64,000 nt of DNA, from the NCBI GenBank assembly GCA_949130485.1, contig OX422204.1:5952015-6016014 (forward strand). Direction: 5' to 3'. A program made the position numbers and the translations under genes. Origin of the DNA: Agelas oroides. Its lineage: Eukaryota; Porifera; Demospongiae; Agelasida; Agelasidae. The notes under the pieces are model-generated. The model did no database searches. It was not told where the DNA came from and was given only the letters and a program-made list of their open reading frames with translations. How positions within the stretch are numbered: the stretch's first letter is position 1; every line of letters starts with the position of its first letter. This document shows positions 53,792-64,000 of this stretch, one piece after another.

Positions 53792-56700
53792 CACCTTCAT
53801 GCAGTTTAGCACCACCCCCACCTTTTAGACTAGCATAACCTAAGACTGATGGCCATCACCCCCCTCCCCACCCACCCCTGCTCCCCCAACGATTCCCGAG
53901 CATCAGGAGAAAACACAGGCTTTACAATCACGCTAGCCTCACCTCCACAAATGGGGGTGAAGATGTGCACAGCAGTGTTGGGTCTCCCCCACTCAACACC
54001 CCCACACCCGGCTGCTAGGGTACGAGGGTAGTTTGAACAAATGCGGCAGTGCAGGTGCAGTTTACGTAGCTAGCGAGATGGTGAGTAACTATCTAACTGG
54101 TATAATAATGTAGCTAACTATACGCGATTCTTCCCGTTATAGCGAATTGACGGCGATACCACACTCTGTGCATGTCCACACGTTCAACAACAATTAACTT
54201 ACCATCCTTCTCTGTCACAAACGTATCGTAGTTTGAGGTGAATGCCGAGCCTGGTGGGTGTTTACCATTCAGAGCAGACACTGAAAGTTCAATGAAAGTA
54301 TATATACACTGAAAGTTCACGGAAAGTTCACTGAAAGCATTCATGCAATATGAACTCAGAGGGGGGTAGATAGCTGACTGCACATGACAAACAGCATGGA
54401 CTGGACTTGCATGAAGTACTGAGAGCTGAATCAGCTGTGCATGTGTGGTATTATATACGTCAAGCAGTATAGCCTCAGAACCAGAGAGTAACTACTATAG
54501 GTTGTCACTGATATGTTATATTGAATGCATGCATGCATGGTGCTAGCTCAAACATGATGTTGCATTATGCAAACATTGAAACTGGTAACAGTGTAGCATG
54601 TAGCTAACCTGTGTGGAGCTGAGATGTAACCATCAGAGAACCTCTAAGATGGGATGGCACAGACATATTATGCAAGCATGCATGCAATACATAAGCAAAA
54701 CCATAAAGCTTATAACCACAAATATTATGCAATCCATACATGGGCACCTAGATACAGATATTGACTATTACTGTTGTGTAAACACCAAACGGATGTTATT
54801 CATCTTTGCAAGTTAACATATCTGTGAGTAAACAGTTTAGTTTGAGGGTAGTCATGGTGTGTGTGGGTATGTTGGAAAAGGAACTCCAATGTGAAAAAGA
54901 TCCATACAGGGAAGGACCTTTGTATATTTACCTTCACTTTATATCACCCCTACCTTGTTTGCATACTTTTTGCCGTGCCATCCCTACATTTTTCTTTTAC
55001 AATTTTAATTTTGTACATATTATAACAGTTATAAGCTGTGATTTGTGGGTGATTGAGTCATCTCATCAAGCTTTTACAAAAAGTGTATAATTTAGTTGCT
55101 TGGCATGCAAATTTTTGTAGCTCATCATGCAATAGGTATACACCTGTCTTTCAAAGCCATTCAGACTCAGGTGCTAAACGACTAGCCCAGGCTATCCATT
55201 CTGGAGTTTGTCTCGGAAAGCTTGGGTTTGAGAAAGTTCAAGTGATAAAACTACAGTCCGCTGAATATTTACTTAGCCTCGTTCCAAAGCTTGACTGTGC
55301 CTTTGTGAGCCGAGCTCTATCATTGTAAGAGTATAGGATCCAAGCATCTATGCCTTATGGACGGAAGGCCCTTCATCTGCTGTTGCGAAATCGCTCAGAC
55401 AATTTATATGTCCTCAGCAGTGTTGAGCTAACTTCAGTACTTGTAGTTGTACCTTCACATAGGCTAAGGATCACGGCGCTTCTTAGTTCTGGCTGTAAGG
55501 CAACTGTTGAGGGTCTGCCCAATGTTCATGGTTACTCTACAACACAGATAGTGGAGTTCCACGTTTTACCGACTCCCTTTGCACTTGATGCTCGGGAAGC
55601 GTTTTCATTCAAAGTCTATAGTAACTATAGATGATGTGTACAGCAGGGCCCTGGAAGCAAGAAGAAAATTAATTATCAGGTGATTCACATGCAAAGTGTG
55701 CGGCAAAATGTATAGACCTCCGTCATTGAACTTTGGCTTCAAACACGTAGTTACAATGCAATTTGCTTCCAACTTGAAGGTTCCGGTACACTCTTTTATC
55801 CATCCACAACTGATATAGGCAATAGCTGGAATTCACTGCTACCTAGGAATGAATGACTGAGGGGTGACTGGAAGGGGGAGTCACTTATTCCCATGGCATG
55901 GGCGTCTCTGTAGAATGATTTCATTCAGATGGTAGAATCAGTGATTTCAATGTCGTCACAATTTTTAACACAATCAAATTTAACTGAAGACTTGAGAGCT
56001 GGACTAAAATGAACCCTCACTATGACTGTGCAACCATTATAGTGTGGTAATAATTGTGCAGTACCTTAAGATAACAATATTTCATGTACTTGCTGGTATA
56101 TTGGGTATGATTGTACACATTTCTGTTTAAAGCTGGATACTGTGGTTACCAAATGGTTTCATTATCAGTTACACAATTAAATGAATCTCCTTGCATGCCA
56201 CATGCATGCATTTGGGATGGTGTAGTAGTGACAGTGTTTCCTCCAATGGGTTATGTTAGGATTGCGGAAGTTGAAAGTGCCATTTCCAGCTTGAAATGTC
56301 TACAATACCATAATGGCGATCTTAACAGCTTTCATTGGTTCTAATTCATCCCACCTGTTTGTAGCTATTGATCTCCTGATTACAGATAACAGTCTGCATC
56401 GAGTTAAAGCTGTGGTTTTTTTTTTTTCACAGGAAGTGGCACACTCATTTCCTCCATGTTTGTGACATGATGGTATAAGAAGGTTATTCAGCTTTTCAAT
56501 AGCTATTCTCACTAATTACTGTGTGATTGGATTTGTAAGCATTACAGTTCACATTCACTGTATTACCGCTCCTGTATTGTGAAACATTTAGTTTCAGCAG
56601 GAGTGGTAGAAGGGGGTTCTTTGTGCAAGGAATGCGATTATCGATTATGTCACTTTCGAAGTCGTGCATCCCACCGATCAGCTGGTACATGGAAGTTTTC

Positions 56701-56853
56701 TCCGGTTTTCACAAACGAGCACTTCAAAGTTACAGTAAAGTGAACGAAAGACCATGCAACCAGTCGATTCTCCGATCAAAGAGGATTCCAGAAATATATA
56801 TTTTATAGGGGTTTGTAGCTACTGTGAGAAGCGCTGAGGTGAAAATGTAAAGG
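53792..56853. other. Gene-poor stretch; one possible exon on the minus strand
   Basis: The minus strand at about 54204-54282 has an open piece (SALNGKHPPGSAFTSN) ending at a good donor (gtaagt), which could be an isolated exon. No partner exon was found. 54919-55000 is a single-arm copy of the 21586 inverted-repeat family. 55845-55895 is a relic of the 12241-13345 repeat. Nothing else could be supported. Confidence 0.35.
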
Positions 56854-57221
56854 AAGTCGCTAAGTTGACCCAACTCCATGTGGTGACGTCAGAGGTTCAA
56901 AGGTTAATTTGCACTGGCTCCTTATGCATGCGCACAACTGCATGCGCTCAACTGCATGCTGCAGAAAGCCGTACTTAGTGCCCTGGTTGTCTGTTGTGGC
57001 TTGTTGGCTAAATGGTTTAAGGGTTAACGTTTGGGTTAGGGTTAGGGCTGGGGCCAGGGAATGCACTAGGTTTACTTTTTTTTTCCCTCTGGTTTATAAG
57101 TGTGGTGAACACCTCTGTCTTCGTTGGCTCGGTATACAGTCTCCGTAAGTGCGCGCGACGGGTTACTTATGGATATTCAATAGATGACGTAACCGCATGG
57201 AGTTGGGTCAACTTAGCGACT
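56854..57221. mobile_element. 368-bp inverted-repeat element
   Basis: gtcgctaagttgacccaact at 56854 and its inverse agttgggtcaacttagcgac at 57202-57221 form TIRs that extend over ccatgtggtgacgtca. The same motif forms the subterminal inverted repeat of the 22950-25692 element, so the families are related. A short (ttaggg)-like stretch lies inside at about 57020-57045. Confidence 0.75.
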
Positions 57222-57294
57222 CCCAGCTACCTGCACGCGATACCATTTCCTCAGTTTAAAATTTTTGCCAGCGGAAATTACGTATGACTACGGA

Positions 57295-57618
57295 ACTTCC
57301 GGAATCACTATCTTTGGAAAGCCTGGAGACTTCCACGAAGGCTGGATAGGGTACGAACGAGTGAGACGGTGACGGTTGTTAGACGCTGTAATTAGTACGC
57401 GCAGCCTCTCAGTCCTGCTGTCAGCCGTGGGAACGGCTCATACAACACAAACAGTCCTAGCGCTAGCGTGGTGACCGTCGTCAGAAATCATTCGCACACG
57501 TGTGCGCCTGCCGCGTTTACTAGCCGCAGCTACTATTCGAGGGTGGCGTTTATTTCGTTCAAGAGCTTCGGATTGTGTGGCTACTATTCGAGGGCGGTGT
57601 CTATTCGAAAAAATACGG
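57295..57618. repeat. Second copy of the 40335-40735 dispersed repeat
   Basis: It shares gagtgagacggtgacg, agcctctcagtcctgctgtc, cgctagcgtggtgaccg and ctactattcgagggcggtg with the copy at 40335, but only one copy of the 92-bp part. It ends at attcgaaaaaatacggta, like the end of a TA-flanked MITE. Confidence 0.8.
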
Positions 57619-59588
57619 TATGGCCGCGCCGTGTTGCAGCATTGGTTGTAGAGATAACCACAAATGGAGTTGGAAGAACTTGAAACAGGTCACACGTGTA
57701 CGATAGACTACAATAGTAAACTCGAGCCGAAGAAGACGAGGAGCCGAAATCCAGGTTCGACCTAGTAGCACGATGTGGCCAAGGTATCTGAATATAGACG
57801 TCTACTATCCAGCTAGATCTAAACACGGCAGCTTGTGCTCTTTCTCTGCCGAGACGTTTACACTTAGGTAAGTTCGTACACGAACCATTACTGTGATCTC
57901 TGGGGGGCCTCTTTCAACGCTAAACTGGGCTCTAGATTCCAGTAGAATGGTCGTGACGTAGCTGCGGCACACATCACGTGATGAAATGGACCCGGCCTTC
58001 TGAGCGAATTATTTCGTACTGCAAGCGACGAACGCGCGCGAAGGCCTGGGAACAAGGCTAGGTTTACAATCTATGCTGATATATAGTGCAGCGGTTTCCG
58101 TTTCCGGTATATACTCCCTGCGGTCAAAATATACACCCCTGACTCATGCAGTAATATGCTTCCTGCAATCGCAACTGGAGGGAGTGTATTGCTGAGTCAG
58201 GGGTCTATATGCCAGTATGACGCCATGTGGCGCCTTTGATTCGCCCACGCACTATCTGAGTGTATATTCCAACTGATCACTAAAACATGAGCCCGGAACA
58301 GCAATATAAGAGTCAGCCAACTTAGCTAGCTAAGTAACCTTTGTATATATGGTTACTCCAATCTCAGGATTGATTTAACTGGTTAGTACTACGCAACAAA
58401 AAGACATTGTTCCTTTTCTTTGTCATGCCATGTGAACAGCGTGCAAGACTTCTTAACTACCTGTGGCCTACATGCAGTATATAAGCCTATAGTTGCTGCA
58501 ATACTCCAAGCTCAAGATGACAAAGGCATCCATGTGACTTTCAGACAGCCAACTATGGACAAATGCAAAGTGCATGCATGGAGTACAATGAATAATGGTA
58601 GACTGGGAAGTTTACTTACACCAAAGTTAAGTACAATACAAAGCAAAAGGCATTGTTCCTTTTCCTTGTCATGTGAACTGTAAGATTCATTAACTATTGT
58701 TGGCCTATGTACTATTCCCAGCCCTTAGGGCAACTTCAATTGTTGCAATACTCCGGCATGGACTGTAAGTAAACAGTTGAATCACGCTTCTGTGAGCAAA
58801 CTCCACCCATCACAGTTGCAAGTAACTGTAGTTCATCCCTCAAAAGATGTAAACAGCTCTTGCGCATACACAGACCAACCTTCCAACAAAAAGATAAAAC
58901 TGAGTGTGCAGTGTATCTATACCTTGCATGAGCAAGAAAAGAGATGTTGATATGACCAGAGGATCAGAGAAGTAAAGCATTCACTTTTTACACCACTGGC
59001 TGTATCAACTGGGATTTGGGAAGAGCATGCAGGCATGATCTTCTGTAAGAGACTTGCTGCAATGTTGAGTGAGAAAAGAGACTGCCATACAGCAAAATGA
59101 TGGGATGGATATGTTGCAACCTGAGCTTTGCCCGCTAAGAGCCTCTATTATGTCTATTGGGGTTAGATCTTTTGCAAACAGGCCTGGAAATACAGCTCTG
59201 TGTGGGTCCGTTGATCTCCAGTCAGCTTATAGGGTTATCTTAGGGCCCATGCAAGCATGAACAGTGCCACTTTATAAATATTCTAGATATTTTTTTACAC
59301 TCAAAGTCTTACCCTTTTATACTTATACTTATTTGTAACTGGTTGCTTTACATAAGTCATGCATAGCCTCGTTCCCAGGTCCCACCCAGCTTTCTGTCGC
59401 TTGCAGTTAAAAGGCCCAGAGGTTAAAGTCAGTACTGATAACATGGAAGTTTAGATATATTTCCATAACAACCGTGTCCAAATCGTCCTCTTTTTGCAAG
59501 ATTCTTTTTCCGAGTCTAGACCCTTAGTACGCAAGAATGGTGCTCAAAAGACAATGGACAGCTCCTACCTTAGCAACAGGCTACAGAC
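57619..59588. other. Gene-poor stretch with small repeats
   Basis: 57620-57690 starts with an ATG and a Cys-rich short frame (MAAPCCSIGC) too short to assign. 58090-58215 contains an inverted repeat (tatacacccctgactca and tgagtcaggggtctata). 58400-58500 and 58630-58760 share a diverged direct repeat (attgttccttttcttt). 59365 has a lone tagcctcgttcccagg end without partner. Confidence 0.45.
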
Positions 59589-60561
59589 TTAGAAAACTAG
59601 GTGAAGCGATATAGGGGATTGGTTTGATACTTGGATGTTGTGCCATTTATTGCAATATGTATGATCATATATAGGCTGATCAGATTGAGGCGAGGTTGAG
59701 TATATTCCGTAGTTGTTATTTAGAATACGCTCATATATCCCTCTTGCCTGTAATAAGTTTGCGGATTTGTCAAGGAACGCCCTCTTGCAATTGACGGCAG
59801 TTGGCGGAGATGCTCGCAGAGGCCACAGTGAGGGTGACTGTCTGTAACTGTTTGGAGGTGCTGCACTGCTAGAGAAAGCATACTTGGGACTCACTGCCTC
59901 AAGAAAGTGGTCTTTGTTTGCGATGGTTGTTGAACTGTCCCCGCCCTGATAAGCTCCATGATGAGCAACTTTGTAGAAATCAGCCTGAATGCCTCCAGCG
60001 TTCCTCCACGCATTGATCAAATCCCTTTGCATCCCATTATTACTACTGCCTTTGGAAGTATCCTGAAAATCGCCTGGCAAAAGAAGCTTGAAGTTTCACC
60101 CATACTCGAGACATAAAACGAGACTATTGGAGTTGCGATAGCAAGGACGACACTCAGCATCACCGTCACCAATCGTCAGCTTGCCAGAGTCTTCAGCAGC
60201 AGATAACCAACCCCTCGTGGTTGACTCATCACCGCGGTACCGATCTTTTGTACAACTAATGTAAACACGTTTGAGCGCAGACAGTGTAGCAATTGGAATC
60301 ACACTTGGAACATAGTTGTAGTGATCTGCGTCTGGATGACTGATCGTTACCACTTCTATAGTTAGCGCCAGTATAATGTTACACATTGCTGTTTGCAGGA
60401 CACTGAATTATGGTGCAATCTCCTTGCCCTATAGGTAAAGTGTATATGTTCAGTTCACCGTTGGGAGCAGGCAGCTTAGTTAGTTGACGCCGGTTCACAA
60501 TTTCACAGAGTACTGCGCATGCTACAGGAACAAGACAAATACTTGTCCAACTGGCTCTCAT
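59589..60561 (-). pseudogene. Metallo-beta-lactamase-fold hydrolase (ComEC/Rec2-like domain), decayed
   Basis: Starts at ATG 60561 with a signal-peptide-like segment (MRASWTSICLVPVACAVL). It enters the fold (IYTLPIGQGDCTIIQCP) and then loses frame near 60380. The metal-binding motif TISHPDADHYNYV (HxDxDH) follows in another frame, but the part between, which normally holds the Asp-Gly-Gly strand, is missing, implying a deletion. Further on, EYG is followed by an in-frame TGA (60096-60098), after which FKLLLPGDFQD and KVAHHGAYQG, the later metal-ligand motifs, continue to the stop at 59589. Relatives are secreted MBL-fold proteins of unknown substrate. Two or three lesions make a pseudogene likely. 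Confidence 0.72.
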
Positions 60562-61112
60562 TGTCAGCGTTTTTTTTTTTGGTCCGTGACAAAATATCTG
60601 AAACTAATTTTTTGCATAAGGCAAACTTTGTTTATAACCTTCCAAGTTTACGTAGTACATCCGGTGTCTGGTTACATTCCCCTTCCAATTGATCCCCCCA
60701 AGGGAATAACATAGGAAGAATTCTAGTAATTCCATAATGCAGCCCCAGTAGGCTATAAGGTAATCACCACAACATATTTCTGAAACCTATATACAAACTC
60801 GTCAGTTACTCACATCACATGAGCCATTTATGGCTATCACATGCACTAGTAATCATACTCTACAAATATATGAAATTACAAAACTCACCCATGTCGCAGT
60901 ACTTTGCACGCTAGCTCATATACTATCACATAAACTCTGCAAAGTTTGTAATTAGTAATCATGCATGCAGGTTTTATACGCTCAGTAATAGTAATACTAC
61001 AAATAGCAAACAATAACAATCGACTAAATGGCTAAAATATACCACAGGCTTCCATGCAAACAACCAAGCATTAGCAATGCACAACCATACTATACAGTCA
61101 ATAACTGTCTGG
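60562..61112. other. Intergenic stretch between the MBL relic and the MPEG1-like gene
   Basis: AT-rich, no gene or repeat recognised. It holds the probable 3' UTR of the MPEG1-like gene on its right part. Confidence 0.5.
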
Positions 61113-63350
61113 CTAGTTTGCTGCACAGTTATACTCTGAGTACTCATGCATGGGATGATCTTCAATATGCTGCTGCTTTTTACGTGACTTTCGGCAGAGG
61201 CAACAGCAACAAAAGACCAACGTACTCCCAAAAATAACAAGTAATGTTGCACATACTGATACAGCAATACCAATAGCAGCATTAGAAGATACACCTACTG
61301 CACCCCCAGCTCCTCCACTGGCGTCGTGGCCTGTAAGTGCCATTAGAACTTCCATACCTTCATCTTCATTATCTGGCGTTGCTAACACCCACTGTCCATC
61401 AGCATTCTTAGTGTAGATATTTCCATACAGGCCAAAAATGACAAATGTGTTGGTGACATTGTTTTTGAATTTGGGATAGTTCCTGTATGGTGGCAGTTTT
61501 ACATTTTGGAGCTCTTGATCAATGCTGTAAGTTGACCGCATACAAAAGCTAACATCGCAACCTTCATTAACAGTAACCAAACTTGGCATATAGCCAGGTG
61601 GACATTCACGTGGCCACATATTTGGGTTGTTGGCATTTGAAGTGTTTAATGCTGCATATGGATTGCCAATGGAACAGCTATAGAAGCCTCCAAAAGGTAT
61701 GGCATATTGGGAACCCAGATCATACTCACGACTAACACATATGTTAACATCTTCTAGGAAAGGCATAGGCATAAAGTAGTGGGGGCAGCTCATCATTTTG
61801 GTCACTGGGTTACTAGTTGTTGAGGTGTAGTATCCACCAAAAAGAAATGGACTAGACGTTGACTGCTGAAGGCTCGTAGCTCTGCACCAATATCCCTGAT
61901 AAGATGCACTGCTAAGGTGTGTCAGTCTGATATTATTACAACTGCAGCATCTGCCCCATCCAAACAAGCCACAATTGCGGCACTGTCTGTCACAAACCGT
62001 CTGGTACGATACCCGAGATACAGTACCAGTGTGCACAGGTACAGGAACATACCCATTAGAGCAACTGTAATCATCCGTGAGGGGATTCCTTACATCAACG
62101 AACCGATTACACAGGTTTTCTCTGTTCATTTGAGGATGTACCTGACAAGACTGATATATTCCTCCAAAGGCAAAGTTGCTGCGGACAGCTTGACAAGACC
62201 CATCCTCTACGTTAGCTTGAAAGTTAAAATTTGATGAAGTCACTTGTGTGCAACCACTCATAGTATTAGCTGCATAATACTGGTTGATAGCGTTGTAGAC
62301 TATATTGGCAAGATCTCTGATGGCCGTTGGTGGTAGCTCTGGAATGGTTCCCGTTGTGATAGTAAAATGCAGAGGTTCCCCAGAGCGATCAACAGCCACA
62401 AGTGCATTTGGAACGCCTTTTACCCATTCGTCGATTGTGAGATTTGGTCGGAATGGAGGGCCACCCATTGTAACTACTTCCGAATGCATGCGATTATTGA
62501 GGAAACCACTTGTCATCTCAGTAGTAGTCCCATACTCAAATGTGGTGCTGAGGGAGAACTTTCGCAGAAAGCTGACGCTCGCTGAAGCTCTTATGTTGGT
62601 CGTCGTTACACCACTAGTCTCCAAGAAAGAGGACGCTACCTGGTCGATTTGAGCAAGAGAGGCACCTGCATCGGCACTTGTGACTACGTGAGTTCCATAA
62701 TCTCGAACCAGCAACTCTGCAAGATAGTTCGCTAGCTCTGTGTTGTTGTTTTGCTGACTTGCCGCAATGTCAAAAAGGCGGGACTTGAACGTCGGATGAA
62801 GCTGGGCGTCTGGCTGGATTTTAACACTGTAAAGATTGTAACGAATTTGAACTCGAGTCGTTTTGGAGTTCTCCTTGACTTGGCGTGTTTTGGTGGACAT
62901 ATAGTCCGCGGAGAACTTTGCGTTGATCTGCGCGTAGAAGCTTGCGGACGCTTCCACGTTGATGGATGCCGAAGTCATTGATTTATAGTCGTCCCAGTGA
63001 TCAAAAAATTCGGCAAAAACTTCAACGTTGCTCTTCTGCTTGGGAATGAGGAACACGTTATCTGGAAGAAGATATCTCCCATCACTCGAGATCTTGCAAG
63101 TGGAAAAGTTATAATTATAAACCTGACTTTTTTCCAAGTTTCGCAAGTTATCAAAACCAAGCCCGGGTAGTACTGCCATTCTGTAAAGTGGAGCATTTAG
63201 ATCTGTGGGCTGGTAGCTCGGACAGTTGCGCACATCGCCACTGGGGTAGGCGTAGACAGCGTCTACATCTGACACGTTCTCGGGATGTGCACATACGTTA
63301 CTACTGCAAAGCAGCAGCAGTAGGGCAGTTCCTAGCGATAAGACCTGCAT
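61113..63350 (-). CDS. mpeg1: Perforin-2 / macrophage-expressed gene 1-like MACPF protein
   Basis: An uninterrupted, intronless frame of 745 codons. A signal peptide (MQVLSLGTALLLLLCSSNV) is followed by the MACPF domain (about residues 40-370) with the family signature LLVRDYGTHVV (Tyr218-Gly-Thr-His221) and a Gly-rich turn (MGGPPF). A Cys-rich region (about 390-640; GGIYQSC, FGWGRCCSC, FGGFYSC) corresponds to the P2 part of perforin-2. One transmembrane helix (about 690-718, IGIAVSVCATLLVIFG) precedes a Cys cluster and a short basic cytosolic tail. Known for the family: a membrane-anchored pore former of phagosomes or endosomes acting against engulfed bacteria, activated at low pH and by removal of the anchor. 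Animal mpeg1 genes often have one or two exons, so lack of introns is not suspicious. Length is close to the family norm (about 700 residues). Confidence 0.93.
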   Translation of the reverse strand: MQVLSLGTALLLLLCSSNVCAHPENVSDVDAVYAYPSGDVRNCPSYQPTDLNAPLYRMAVLPGLGFDNLRNLEKSQVYNYNFSTCKISSDGRYLLPDNVFLIPKQKSNVEVFAEFFDHWDDYKSMTSASINVEASASFYAQINAKFSADYMSTKTRQVKENSKTTRVQIRYNLYSVKIQPDAQLHPTFKSRLFDIAASQQNNNTELANYLAELLVRDYGTHVVTSADAGASLAQIDQVASSFLETSGVTTTNIRASASVSFLRKFSLSTTFEYGTTTEMTSGFLNNRMHSEVVTMGGPPFRPNLTIDEWVKGVPNALVAVDRSGEPLHFTITTGTIPELPPTAIRDLANIVYNAINQYYAANTMSGCTQVTSSNFNFQANVEDGSCQAVRSNFAFGGIYQSCQVHPQMNRENLCNRFVDVRNPLTDDYSCSNGYVPVPVHTGTVSRVSYQTVCDRQCRNCGLFGWGRCCSCNNIRLTHLSSASYQGYWCRATSLQQSTSSPFLFGGYYTSTTSNPVTKMMSCPHYFMPMPFLEDVNICVSREYDLGSQYAIPFGGFYSCSIGNPYAALNTSNANNPNMWPRECPPGYMPSLVTVNEGCDVSFCMRSTYSIDQELQNVKLPPYRNYPKFKNNVTNTFVIFGLYGNIYTKNADGQWVLATPDNEDEGMEVLMALTGHDASGGAGGAVGVSSNAAIGIAVSVCATLLVIFGSTLVFCCCCLCRKSRKKQQHIEDHPMHEYSEYNCAAN

Positions 63351-63404
63351 TTGTAACCGTCATTCGCACGTTTTTCTTCACAGTAGGTGCCGTGTACATT
63401 AATA

Positions 63405-63412
63405 TATTTATA
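63405..63412 (-). promoter_or_regulatory. TATA box of the MPEG1-like gene
   Basis: The plus strand tatttata reads TATAAATA on the minus strand, 55 bp upstream of the ATG at 63350, so the 5' UTR would be about 25-30 nt. Confidence 0.6.
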
Positions 63413-63470
63413 GCGTAAGGCCATAATGATAAATATCGTTGTCTCAGGCAATTGCGCATCTCAATTTCTA

Positions 63471-64000
63471 GCCTCGTCCCCAGGGCCCACCCCCAAAATC
63501 AGGAAAGGGGCCTGGTCATACCATGGATAGTCTATAATATCCATGGTCATAGTTGCAAAAATTCCCGTATGTGCTGTATCAGCAGTCTTCGTTTGGAGTA
63601 GACGAATCACGTTCCTCTATTGCCAATTACTAAATTCTTGGCACGTGAAAGCATAGTAAGAACAGAGATGTTGTTGTGACCAAAAGTATGCTGGTTTCAG
63701 TTGAATGTTGGACACAAAGATGCTACTGTGAATTAGTTACAAATGTTGTTTACTTAACTTCTAAGATATACTGGTCCCTAGGAGCTATGCAGTGCTCTAG
63801 GGAATACAAGAAATTCCTTAAGAGCATTTCAACGGTTCGTTCATGCAACTAAAACAACAAACCTCTGGTCACAACAACATTTCTCTTCTTGAAGTGAGTA
63901 GACTCATTCCAAGACCATTTCATAAACCTCGAATTTCAGAAGCTTAGACTGTAGTTACGGTCTACAGGCTACTACTCTTGCCTCACAGGATTAGCCTGTT
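63471..64000. mobile_element. Left end of a TIR element, continuing beyond the window
   Basis: tagcctcgtccccagggccc followed by aaaggggcctggtcatacc resembles the left TIR of the 22950 and 44583 elements. No right end is present before 64000. An internal inverted pair (tgttgttgtgaccaaaagta near 63671 and ggtcacaacaacattt near 63867) supports a fold-back structure. Confidence 0.5.

Noticed and set aside
57620..57706. Cys-rich start MAAPCCSIGC as a THAP-type zinc finger gene
   Set aside because: Only the first few residues fit; the frame stops after about 28 codons and no further exon was found.

Overview
The window looks like metazoan nuclear DNA, most likely from a sponge or another early-branching animal. 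Evidence: an intron-rich adhesion GPCR with GT-AG exons and an animal domain order (Ig, FN3, HormR, GAIN/GPS, 7TM), a perforin-2/MPEG1-type MACPF protein, a secreted fibrinogen-related protein, a LINE with a PHD-finger ORF1, TATA boxes, and very dense short inverted-repeat transposons and minisatellites. No operons or other bacterial gene organisation are seen. The species cannot be fixed from sequence alone.

Layout. 1-2186: an exact 77-bp tandem array. 2175-12165 (minus): a 20-exon adhesion GPCR whose last visible exon ends inside the array; TM6 and TM7 lie off the left edge. 12240-13345: a repeat-rich insertion. 14376-15466 (minus): a secreted fibrinogen-like protein broken by one frameshift. 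15640-20350: repeat country, with a 63-bp minisatellite at 16962-19027 flanked by a second degenerate repeat, plus a tRNA-Thr-like sequence. 21100-30410: nested DNA transposons, including two 2.4-2.7 kb elements with long terminal inverted repeats (TIRs) and 9-bp target-site duplications (TSDs). 30612-32273 (plus): an intronless L-amino-acid oxidase interrupted by one in-frame TGA. 33632-37340: a tandem segmental duplication of about 1.9 kb. 37537-38150: a minisatellite holding a long hairpin with hammerhead-like cores. 38638-39990 (plus): an intronless sarcosine/pipecolate-oxidase-like FAD enzyme. 43152-43763 (minus): a glycine-zipper protein of unknown function. 44583-45235: a 653-bp TIR element carrying a RecQ-like helicase fragment. 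48427-53115 (plus): an apparently intact two-ORF LINE. 59589-60561 (minus): a decayed metallo-beta-lactamase-fold gene. 61113-63350 (minus): an intact, intronless MPEG1-like gene.

No shared pathway is evident across the window. The two FAD amino-acid oxidases sit 6 kb apart, are both intronless and both have TATA boxes. MPEG1, the fibrinogen-like protein and possibly the L-amino-acid oxidase fit innate defence, but that is inference. Three intronless ORFs (fibrinogen-like, L-amino-acid oxidase, MBL-fold) are interrupted, so either real decay or base-level assembly error must be considered.

The strongest unusual signals are: (1) a satellite built from the exon-intron junction of the GPCR, so that it carries dozens of splice-donor matches; (2) a family of TIR elements with perfect 9-bp TSDs, one of which carries a helicase fragment; (3) paired hammerhead-ribozyme-like cores in a long hairpin; (4) a datable nested insertion in which a hAT-like element landed inside the TSD of an older element.
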